The notes beneath the pieces are model-generated. The model saw only the letters and a program-made list of their open reading frames with translations. It was not told where the DNA came from and did no database searches. From NCBI GenBank assembly GCA_025345505.1, contig JANVCC010000018.1:3219762-3283761 (forward strand): a stretch of 64,000 nucleotides of DNA, written 5' to 3'. Positions 49,520 to 59,330 of this stretch are shown piece after piece; the stretch's first letter is position 1; every line of letters starts with the position of its first letter. This DNA comes from Todiramphus chloris collaris. Lineage: Eukaryota > Chordata > Aves > Coraciiformes > Alcedinidae. A program made the translations under genes and the position numbers.

Positions 49520-50975
49520 CACAGAATCACAAAATAGAAGGGGTTGGAAGGCACTTCTGGAGATCACCTAGTCCAATCCACCTGCTATAAGAAGTTTGCT
49601 TAAAGCAGGTTGCCCAGGATTGTATCCAGGCAGGTTTTGCATCTCCCCAGAGAAGGAGACTCCACAGCCTCCTTGGGCAGCTTGTTTGAGGGCTCTGGCA
49701 CCCTCACAGGAAAGAAGTTTTTTGTCGTGGAACTTCCTGCATTTCAGGTTGTGCCTGTTTCCACTTGTCCTATCACTAGGCACCACTGAAAAGAGGCTGG
49801 CTCCATCCTCTTGACACCCAGTCTTTAGATATTGATAAACATTGATCAGATCCCCTCTCAGTCTCCTCTTCTCCAGGCTAAACAGCCCCAGGTCTCTCAT
49901 CATTTCCTTGACAGAGAGATGTTCCAGTCCCTTCATCATTCTCATAGTCCTCTGCTGGACTCTTTCCAGTAGTTCCCTGTCTCTCTTGAACTGAGGAGCC
50001 CAGAACTAGATTAGTACTCCAGATGTGGCCTCACTAGGGCAGAGTAGAGGGGGATGAGAACCTTTCTTCACCTGCTGGTCACAATCTTCTTAATGCACCC
50101 CAGAATACCACTGATATTCTTGGCTACAAGAGCACATTGCTGGCTCATGGTTAACTTGTCCAGCAGTCCTTCTCTGCAGAGCTGTTTTCCAGAAGGTTGG
50201 TGCCTAACCTGTACTCATGCATAGGGTTATTCCTCCTTAGGTGCAGGACTCTACATTTGTCTTTGCTGAACTTCATTAGGTTCCTCTCTGCCCAACTCTT
50301 CAGCTTGTCCAGATCTTACTGAATCAGAGCACAGCCTTCTGGTTTGTCAGCCACTCCTCCCAGTTTAGTATCTTCAGGAAACATGCTGAGGGTATATTCT
50401 AGACCTTCATCCAGGTCATTGATGAGTATACTGAGTATGGCTGGACCCAGTGCTGACCCCTGAGGAACACCGTTAGCTATGGGCCTCCAACTAGACCCTG
50501 TGCTCCTGATCACAACACTCTGAGCCCTCTCTGTTGTTCACCCAATTCTCAATACAGCTCACTGTCCACTCATCTAACCCACAATTCCTAAGCTTACCTA
50601 TGAAAGTGTTATGGGAGAAAGTGTTAAAAGCCTTTCTGAAGTCAAGGTAGATGACATCCACTGCTCTCCCCTCATCTACCCAGCTAGTCACACCATCATA
50701 GATGGCTATCAGATTAGTTAAGCGTGATTTGCCTTTTGTGAATCTGTGCTGACTACTCTTGATAACTTTCTTTTCCACTATGTGCTTAGAGATGACCTCC
50801 AGTATGAACTGTTCCATCACCTTTCCAGGGATGGGACAGGGATGGTTGACTAGCCTTAAATTTCCTGGGTCCTCCTTCTTGCCCTTTTTGAAGACTGAAG
50901 TGACATTGGCTTTCCCCCAGTCCCCAGTCTCTCCTGTTCTCCATTTACCAATGACCAATGATGTGATGTGGCAGA
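49520..50975 (-). mobile_element. CR1 LINE, longest copy in the window, minus strand
   Basis: About 1.45 kb reading leftward. The 3' end ('cacagaatcacaaaatagaaggggttggaagg') is at 49520-49552. The body runs through the 3' region (minus frame 49568-49945 with the Gly-Leu-Phe-Ser-Leu-Glu-Lys-Arg-Arg block) into ORF2 reverse transcriptase (minus frames 50316-50513 and 50491-50958). The 5' truncation lies near 50960-50985, inside the first third of the reverse transcriptase domain. Directly beyond it is a 19-base tandem duplication. The copy has frameshifts and a mutated catalytic box, so it is dead. Confidence 0.93.
50316..50958 (-). pseudogene. CR1 ORF2 remnant (reverse transcriptase)
   Basis: The longest stretch of reverse transcriptase here. 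The 155-codon frame (50491-50958) shows Val-Phe-Lys-Lys-Gly-Lys-Lys-Glu-Asp-Pro-Gly-Asn, Ser-Ser-Gln-His-Arg-Phe-Thr-Lys-Gly-Lys-Ser and Tyr-Leu-Asp-Phe-Arg-Lys-Ala-Phe-Asn, so the motif A Asp is kept. After a frameshift, 50316-50513 shows Gly-Val-Pro-Gln-Gly-Ser and then Phe-Pro-Glu-Asp where active copies have Phe-Ala-Asp-Asp; the first catalytic Asp is Glu. The intact protein would do target-primed reverse transcription in the nucleus. The endonuclease domain is missing altogether through 5' truncation. Confidence 0.88.
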
Positions 50976-53640
50976 CATCATTTGAGGGGACATATTTTAT
51001 GCATGTTTTATAGCCTAGAATATGTTTTATAGTCTAGAATAAGCATTGATACCACGGTTCATCTCTAACTCTTCCATCATGATGTTGGAAGGTATATGGC
51101 ACATATATCTCTCCACATGTTAGTTTGAAAAAGGGGAGAAGAAAAAGTTACATATCCCATTTTTAAAATTTTGGACACAACAGAGTATTGAAGAAGGTGT
51201 CTATGGGCTAGAAATGTATTTCAGGGTTCTAGTGTCCACTCTGAGATCTCTGATGACCCTATCATCTTTCCCTTTTTAACATATTGCTTAGCTGAGATTC
51301 ATGTTTCTACAGTGACTTCCTCAGTTCCCTGTGCATATAAATAGCTCTTTCTGAACTGAGTTCTTACACACAAATTCTATTTAGCTATCAGTCTTTCTCA
51401 CCAGGAGGAACAAGAAAAGAGGTCTGGGCACCATCCTGCGATCATCCTGACTTGTCTAAATGCTCCCTGCCACAGTTTTGGTCCCTGTTAGCTAATACCC
51501 ATGCAGGCAGTGTCTGAACGCTGTTCAGGGGTTAACAATACAGAAGCCATTTCCAAGTGGCAGGTGGGATGCAGCCACTCTATTTTCAGGAGGAAGAGTG
51601 TCTAAGCATATGGATGCAAGCTGTTTCCTCCCAGCTGGTCTCAAGGACAGAGAACAAGCTGTGGCCGTTTTTGTTTAGCAATATACAGAAGGGGAGAATT
51701 CTAGCAGCAAACAATAATTTGGGGAGCAGATGTGGTTTCTTAACGTTTAACTCATTGTTACAGTTTCTAATTATGTGTTTACAATTACAATTATGTATAC
51801 TTAGAACTGACTGTATTCCTTTCTTAAAATGAAAATAAATGACTCATTTTACGTAGAAAATATTCACAGGGGCTTTTTCAGATGTTTTGTTATGTGTGAT
51901 TAAGTTTCTGTGACTATGCATCACTGTCTTATGTATATCTCTCACAAGCATGTTAGCTCTTAATCTATTTTTATCTTTTTTTATCATACCTATATGCATC
52001 ACGAATTATTATTGAATCAATACCTTATATTCTTTTAACTTCTTCTACTAAATTGATTTCTTTTCCTAATTTTCACACTTCTGTGTGATCATCCCACCCT
52101 TGTATAAATTCTCCTGTGCAACAAAACAGTTGACATAAGTAAAACTGCTATTCATAATTGATGTGTTCTTTGTTTAATAAATAAGGTATCTGTCATATAG
52201 GGGACAAGATTTCCAGTTTTTAAGCAGACTGGATGAATGGTAACTGTAATTTTAGCTTCTGTCCAGAAGAATAAAAAAAGGTAAGTCTGTTATTCCTGAT
52301 AAAAAATTATTTCTTTTGAAAGCAAACTCTGACTGAAGATATATCTGAATGATCCCTCAAAAAAAATCTGCTATATATCGAACTTTTAGAATTGTCACGG
52401 TTTGTTTCACAGTAGCAAAAAATGCCAGTGGGGAAAAAAAAAAATAAAAGAGAGAAAGTTTTTCTGCAGTTAATGAGACAGAGGTGACTGTAAACAATAG
52501 ATGCCTTATAGCTATTCTCAAACAGGAATCAAAGCTGTAATTAAATATAAAACACTGGCAGTGATAGACTCTTTAATGTAACACATCTCAGTTGCTTTTC
52601 GTCTATCAAATATCTTCACTTAGACAAAAGCTGAGAGTGACTGAAAACAAGAGAAGAAAGACTTGTGCTGAAGACTTGTTTCTTGTTGCTTATGACACAC
52701 CAGACCTGTATCTTCAGCAGCAAATATTCCTGACTAGAAGTCAGAATAGAGATAATTACATAAATTTGGTGGCATCTGTTCTGCTAAATGGTACCATGTG
52801 AAGAGAGTTTGTTTGTAGATTAACATAGGCTTCAGCTGAACCCCATGAAAAGGCAAATCCAAGCATCCTTTGCAACTACCTGCTCTGTTCAGACCTTGGC
52901 CTGTCTTGTCCCCAAGCTCAGAGTAGGCAAGGAATAAGAGGGGTAATAATTTAGGGAAAACTGTTGAAGAGCTAAAGCTTCTTTACCTTTGTATTTTCAA
53001 GTTTATATGGTTTATAACATTAATATGTGGGAGATGGATGGTTGGATGGATGGCAGTATTCTCCCAAAACCAGAGGTCCAAAGTATGTTGCTTCATGAGT
53101 ACCCACAAATGAGAACAAAGTAAAGGGAGTACTGGAAGGCAGAGGCAACACCTGCCTGAGCTAATCAAAAGGTTACACAGCTTCTGCATTGCTGGGCAAT
53201 GCCTCAAGTCAGAATCCAGCCTATATATGTAAACAAAGAGGAAACCCTGAGCGAGTACTAGGAAATAGGCCAAAGTATTTGGTATAAAGGACCACAGCTC
53301 ATACATGGTGTAAGTTAATTTTTGCATAATTTTCTAATTGCAAATCAAAAGAAAGTAGTTCAGAAGCTGAGCTACTTCCCTGTTGTAAGTCTGTAAGATA
53401 AAGTCAAAATCTACATGACTGAAATAAGAGTGGATGTATGAACAGTATAACTAATCCATCAGTTTTGGGGTAGTGTAATAGTTAAACCCAAAGTATTTCA
53501 ATATAAAATAGAAACAATCTTGCAAGAAAATACAGAGTCAGAAGGAAAAAGAACTCTATTCCCAGTTAATGCAGAACAACTCTGCTACAGGATATAATGC
53601 TGGAGAAGCTCATCTGCAAGTGAAGATATTCACCAGCTAC
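50976..53640. other. Unique AT-rich DNA, no gene seen
   Basis: A 19-base tandem pair (TGTTTTATAGCCTAGAATA, one mismatch) is at 51004-51041. A short TGGA repeat is at 53034-53053. The 114-codon minus frame at 52983-53327 has no recognised domain. No exon or transposon otherwise. Confidence 0.55.
51004..51041. repeat. 19-bp tandem duplication
   Basis: Two adjacent 19-base units (51004-51022 and 51023-51041) differing at one position, lying just outside the 5' break of the 1.45 kb CR1 copy. Confidence 0.92.
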
Positions 53641-53664
53641 TTCTACTTGCCTGTCAGAGTTCAG

Positions 53665-54147
53665 ATTGCATCTGGACAATACACTTAGTCATATGATTTA
53701 GTCCTGCAAAGAGCAGGGACTTAGACTCCATAATTGAAAGGCTGAAGGAGTTGGGTCTTTTTACTCTGGAGAAGAGAAGAATGTGCTTATAAATACTTAA
53801 AGGGTGAGTGTCAGGAGGATGGGACCAGTCTTTTTTCAGTGGTGCCCAGTGACAGGACAAGGGGTAATGGACACCTAACTTGAACAGAGGAAGTTCCATC
53901 TACACATGAGGAAGAAATTCTTAACTTTGAGGGTGATGGAACACTGGAACAAGCTACCCAGAGAGGTTGTGGAGTCTCCTCTGAAGACATTCAAAACTTT
54001 CCTGGACATGTTCCTGTGAGACCTTCTCTAGGTGAACCTGTCTTGACGGGGGGGTTCCAGAGGTTCCTTCCAAGCCCTACCATTTTGTGATTCTGTGATT
54101 CTTATGCGTCCCTTCCAACTTGAGATATTCTATGATGCTATGATTCT
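53665..54147 (+). mobile_element. Older CR1 tail, split by a nested CR1
   Basis: An old CR1 tail lies in two parts. The left part (about 53665-53736) reads 'ctggacaatac.cttagtcatatgattta', 'gagcagggacttagactcca'. The right part (54102-54147) reads 'ttatgcgtcccttccaacttgagatattctatgatgctatgattct'. Joined in order they follow the usual 3' end of one CR1 subfamily, where 'ggactc.atgatcc' runs directly into 'ttatgggtcccttccaac'. A second CR1 copy sits exactly between them. No coding sequence. Confidence 0.75.
53737..54101 (+). mobile_element. CR1 LINE nested inside an older CR1 tail
   Basis: About 365 bases on the plus strand. It begins at the late ORF2 block 'aggctgaaggagttgggtctttttactctggagaagagaagaa', continues through 'ggtgcccagtgacaggacaaggggtaatgg', 'ttccatctacacatgaggaag' and 'cccagagaggttgtggagtctcc', and ends with its own 3' terminus, 'gaggttccttccaagccctaccattttgtgattctgtgattc'. 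It inserted close to the 3' end of the older copy, so the two termini lie within 50 bases of each other. It is the younger of the two by position. Confidence 0.88.
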
Positions 54148-56689
54148 ACTTTCAAGAATAATGGAAGCAAAAAAGCCTGGTTTCTTATGGTTTGAAGTGA
54201 CAAGTTTGGAGTTTCTGATATCTAATAGACTGAAAGCACTGACATTTTCCCACTGCTGGGGTACATAGTGCCCCTTCTCTGCGCACTTGCCAATACACAC
54301 ATGTTGAATTTGTACTGCAACCGTGTTTCTATGTAATCACAAAAAAAGGGTTTTCTCCCTTTCCTGAGCTAGTCAATGACATTTCTGTGAATCTGATGTC
54401 ATTGAAAGAGCTGATGATCTCTCAAATTATGCAAATATTCTAAAAAGTCATTAGGAAGAAACCGATAGACATATAAAAGCATGCACACATGCACAATCCA
54501 ATCTAAACTGTGTAAGCCACAGATCCTTGTATGAACCAGGCTAGGAGTATTGGTGACTTAAGGTCTAGAAACTCCACAAATTGTCAGAATGAACAGCACA
54601 CAGATCTCCTGTTTTATGGCACCCAGGGTCAGAACACCCCTGAGGGATAGCAGCCTATGAAGGACCCAAGCTGGGGCAGAGGAAAATGAATAAGCAAAGA
54701 GCTAGAATCCACTAGAAGCACAACACCAACCTCTTGTGCCACCCAGCACATTGCCAGAAGAGTTGGGATGGGCTAAATGTAGCACACATCAAAAAAAAAG
54801 AGAGGGGTATGAAACTAGGAAGAGGGGAGAAGAGGCATTGACTGAATTTCAGTCTGAGTAAGGGTGAGATGTTTCCTTAAGTTTTAATACAGTAAACAAA
54901 AGATTTTGTTAATTGATGGTAAGTTAAATTAAATAAAATTCCCCATGTCAAGACTGTTTGGCCTGTGATACCTTCCTCTGCTATCCACCTCCTACATGAG
55001 AGTGTTGCAGTTTCAGGAAGCTAATCCTGCCTCAGTTAAAAATTGCTGGGTGTTCATTAGCTGTCAAACTAGCAATGCCTGAGTGCATACTTCTCATTGA
55101 AACTAACAGGCAGCTTTTCATGGTTACCAATGATGCTAAATAAAACAGGACAGGGAGTGATCCCATATACCCAACTGCTTATCATTCCTTCTGCCTTACT
55201 GCTGGCATGTTCTCTGTCAAAGCTGTAGTCTGTACCAATAAGAAATCTTCCAGACAGAGCCTAAGCATGAGGATAGCACATGACATCCCATAACTCACAG
55301 GGCACGTGGACCAAAATGCTTCAGATTTGAGTTCCATCCTTACATGGTACTCCAATCCATCAGAGTAGGCTTTGCAACCTCCAAGTTTGCTACATGGCTT
55401 TCTGTGGCAGTTTCATGCCAGGAAAACACCATTCTGGTGGTGAACGCTTTTGACTGGAAAAAGAAAAATTCATACAGAAGATCACTGTATGTCTTGGAGG
55501 CAAGTACAACATTGTCAACCTTGGCTTCAGGGACAAGGAAAAAAGGAATTCTAGGCAGGAACAGTTATTCCACCCTAGAGAATATTTAATTTCCCTTTTT
55601 CCTCATGATAGTTATGTAGTTCTTCTTGTCACAACATGGGAGATATCTCAAGCATTTACATATATGATCTTACAGTTTTGCTCCTGCTAACAAGTCAGGT
55701 AAGGAGCCAGCACTTAAAGCTTTCCCTTGAACTCATGTCAAGTCAGTTCTTACTTCTACTTGATCACTTTGATGGACAGAGATTATACTAATGTCTTATT
55801 CCTTGACATGTTATTGTCTACAGAGTTTAGCATGTGTCAGTAATCTTGATTTGACAGGCTGCTCCGACTTGCAACCTCTAAACCACTATGTAGTGGCTAT
55901 TCTAAATATTAAGTGCTTGGGGAATTTGAATCCTCAACATCATAGATAGTATCTCTAAGATTATGTTATACACAGTGTAGTGGAGAAGAAGCTGGATATT
56001 ATGGAATCAGTTAAATCCTTTAGCACAGTAATTTGCAGTGCTGTACAGTGTCTTGCCTAACCTATAGATGCTCCTCCAGAAGGGAGCAGGGTTATGCGTC
56101 TCCTGTGTCATACCTGGAAGATCCGAGCAGAAGTCTTCAATATTCTAATTCAACTCAAAGGGCACAATTTCCTTTGTTTAGACAACAAATATAAGCCACA
56201 ATCTACTATAATAATAAGAGTTTTGACCCTCAGTTGACTTTCAGGTGGTTAAGTTTGGAGATGAGTCTCAGTTTTCTTGAACCCTAGATAAGTAATATAC
56301 TGGGGTTGTTTTTAAGTCTAGCAATTAATTTTAATTGCATAATGATAAAAATAATATCTGTCATGGTGTTTGTCTACTAAATTTCCTCCACAGAGTTATA
56401 CTCTAACTTTTTTAGCTCTGCATTTCTTTTTTTCTTCTCAAAGCTAAAGAACTGGCTTGAACAACAGTCAAGGCCCTCAGATTCCTCAAGGAACCTTCAA
56501 TCTTTGAGTCTGACAAAAGCAAATCAACTGCTTTAGCTAACAAAAAATCTGCTCCACAGTCGGAATCAACCTGGTAGTATTTTCCCTGTGCAGAATGGCA
56601 CCAGTCACCTTCTTCCTAATTAATTACCACCCCAGCAGAGTTGTACCGATGTGTCTTGAAAAGTTCTTAACAACAGCCTCTTCTGTGAA
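54148..56689. other. Unique DNA, no gene seen
   Basis: No exon, repeat or RNA gene recognised. The plus frame 55344-55589 has no known domain. Confidence 0.55.
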
Positions 56690-57180
56690 GTAGCTTAAAA
56701 CAGGCACATTGCACTGTGTTGATTGATTGATGAACCTCATTGCAGTGTATATAATAACGTGCTAAATGTTACATATACCCTTAGTGGGTAATTTCAGGAA
56801 TTTATTAAAATGTGCTTCTTTTAAAAGGTTTGGTAATGTAAGTCAAAGAGACACTTAACAGACCCAATGCTGATTAGTGTGGGTGACCACGGTATACTGG
56901 AATATTTGATATTTCTTGGCTTTTTCCTGGTTTCCCAGAGGCCCTTTGGACAAAGCAAGAGAGATGGCTGAGACACCCTTAGCCTTCTGGGAAACTCAGT
57001 GACATTTAAAGACTGCTGGGGCCTATTCTGTTAATATCTAAACTAATTAAAATCAAATCATAATTGTAGAAGCTTGTTCACCAGAATTCTAATAAGACTC
57101 GGAGCAGTGCACGCTGCATGCTGCTGTGCTGACGGCTGGCTCAGCAATGTGAGAAGTGTTTTACTGTACAGCAAATTGTT
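56690..57180. promoter_or_regulatory. Candidate conserved noncoding block (unverified)
   Basis: Two sub-blocks stand out from the AT-rich background: 56700-56860, a smooth non-repetitive AT-rich stretch, and 57085-57160, locally GC-rich with 'gtgcacgctgcatgctgctgtgctgac'. The second contains opposed TGCTGA and TCAGCA half-sites (57127-57132 and 57141-57146, 8 bases apart), reminiscent of widely spaced Maf-type half-sites. Regulatory role is inferred only. Confidence 0.2.
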
Positions 57181-57689
57181 CTCAGTGATTTTTCTCAATC
57201 TTACAACCAGCTCCTTATATAAGAAATGTCACTTCAAATGTAGGATGAAGACTTGCTTCAACACGTCTCTTTCCATATCCAGAGAACACGTTTTGCTGTA
57301 CCATGTAATGGGATATTATGTATATCACATCAGGGTGTGGCAGGCTTGTAAATACCAGCTCTGTTCTTATAAGCACTGAGTGTGATACCCTGCACTGAAC
57401 TTCCACCTTGCAGAGCCCCAAAACTGTTTCTGGAATTATATTTGCCGTATGAGGAGGCAGAGCAGATGAGGAATAAAGCACTTGCCAAACAGCCATGAGT
57501 TAGATTCCCTTTTTCTTACTTCACTCTCTGCATGGTCATGGTCAGTTCCTTCAAAAATACAGGAATTATTTGGGAAATCAATATTAAAACCAGCATATGA
57601 TTGTATAAACCCCTACATTGAATAAAGGATGAAGTTAATTTTCTCTCAAGTATAATCTGTCACCCCTAGAAATAGTACAAAAAAAGGTG

Positions 57690-58000
57690 TTCAAAGATGG
57701 TCAGAGGTAGAGAAAACCTTCAGTTTTCCTCGATTATGACTTGATTCCATTGCAAAAATAACTGAGAGGGAATGTGATAAATAAACTGATAGATGAACAG
57801 AGAATGTTTACTCACTGCTAAAGAAAGTGAAGGAAGGGATACACACAAGATTATCAGGCAGCAAGTTTAAAACAAGTAAATAATAACTTTTTCATGTGGC
57901 TGAACTGAGGAACTCACTACCTTGAGTAGGAACACTACTACTACATGTTCAAAGAGGAATGGAGGTAAAATAATGACACTTCAGTTGAAAACCTGAGTTC
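57690..58000 (+). mobile_element. Ancient CR1/L3-like LINE relic
   Basis: Plus-strand blocks in order: 'ctgagagggaatgtgataaat', 'aagaaagtgaaggaagggat', 'caggcagcaagtttaaaacaagtaaataataactttttca', 'ggctgaactgaggaactcactacc' and 'catgttcaaagaggaatgga'. This is the order of the 3' half of old amniote CR1/L3-type elements ('actgagagggaatatgatagag', 'gcaggtttaaaacaaacaaaaggaagtactttttcac', 'gtggaactcattgcca', 'gttcaaaaaagaactgga'). It is far more diverged than the avian CR1 copies and lacks their ATTCTATG tail, so it likely predates birds. Confidence 0.7.
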
Positions 58001-59273
58001 AAAAAATCCTCTACACCAATGCTGTCTGGAGGTTGCAATAATATATCATGGGAAGGATCATTCTTACATTTTCTTTCTTACATTCCTTGGTAAATATTTC
58101 CAATTGGACACTGATGAAGACTGATAGGTAAATATTTTCTCTGGTATACTCAGTTTACTTTCTCAAGAAATCAGTGATATATTAGAGTGTGTGAGTCCTG
58201 TTCACTTCAACAGAATAACTAAACATACTAAATGTTTAATCAGCTAAATTCTCTGAATACAAACCAAAGGAAATTACAAAAAGAAAAAAACTTGGACCAC
58301 ACCCCAAAGTATGCAAGCATTGCAGGGCAAAGTTTAATGAACATTGGGGGTCTCATGAAGTAAAAATGTCATCACTTATTAAACACTTCTCATTGAAGGC
58401 AATGAGAACTTCATTACAGACATTATTGGAAGCAGAGGATGGTTTGCAATAAAGTTTTTTTTAAATATGTCTCTCGTTCCATTAAAATTATTGTCTCTCC
58501 CATCTGCATTCATATCAGATCATGACAAGGCTGATATGGGTAAGTGTCACAATTAAAGGTAATTAACCCAGCAAGAAATCTGTTCTCAGGTGACATGACA
58601 CAGAGTTAGGGAGAGAAAAGACAGGAGGGGATATGTTTCATATATTCCAACAGAGGTTTCAAACAAGCACAGCTAGGGCCTAATCCTGCTTCCTTGAATT
58701 CAGCAGACAGGCAGTGTCTTCAGTCACATTGAAGCTGGAGAAGATCATGGACCATACGTTCGTTAGCACATCTCAGTGAAATATTGTAAACGATAGGGTC
58801 ATAGGGCTGAGCTGAATGAGAGGTAAGTCTGATGAAGTACATGCTGCTGCTGAAGTATACATCTGTCAACTTAGCTCTGAGCCTGGCAGATCTTATTTTT
58901 AACATCGATGTGTTCAGTGTCACCACAACTGTACAGTCAAATACCTGTGTCACATCAGTAAGACACTAACTGCTAAGGAAAGCAGCATGAGAATATAACA
59001 ACTATTAAAGCACATAGGAAAGGTTTATTAATATTTAGCAAAACTAATCTGTTTCTCACTAGCCAAAACATGCACATCCAGCCCTTTTGGGAAGACAGCT
59101 TTGAAGATTCGCTAAGTTGAAATGAGGTTTTCTGCACTATATGTAACCGTTCATATTCTCTGTGGGCTAAATCCTATTCCATAAATTTGAAGTCAACCTT
59201 TGAGATTTGGGAGATCATTAGAGGGTTTGTGTATGTTTTCTTCATTCTGTTTTTCCAGATAGGCCAAATGTAG
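58001..59273. other. Mostly unique DNA; a conserved-looking minus frame
   Basis: The part at 58674-58710 ('agggcctaatcctgcttcc..tgaattca') resembles the edge of an old palindromic repeat. The minus frame 58720-58966 is open for about 80 codons and contains four CpG dinucleotides in a CpG-poor region, but no domain was recognised. A consensus donor-like GAGGTAAGT on the plus strand (58819-58827) lies within it. Confidence 0.4.
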
Positions 59274-59330
59274 TCACTTTATAGATGGGAATGTGATTTA
59301 AATAATATGACTTTGCTAACATTACATTTT
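59274..59330 (+). repeat. Possible MIR/L2-type relic, very short
   Basis: 'gtcactttatagatgggaatgtga' followed by 'atatgactttgctaac' has the order of the MIR/L2-like 'cattttatagatggg.aa.tga ... gtgacttgccca' region. The match is very short, so chance is quite possible. Confidence 0.25.
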
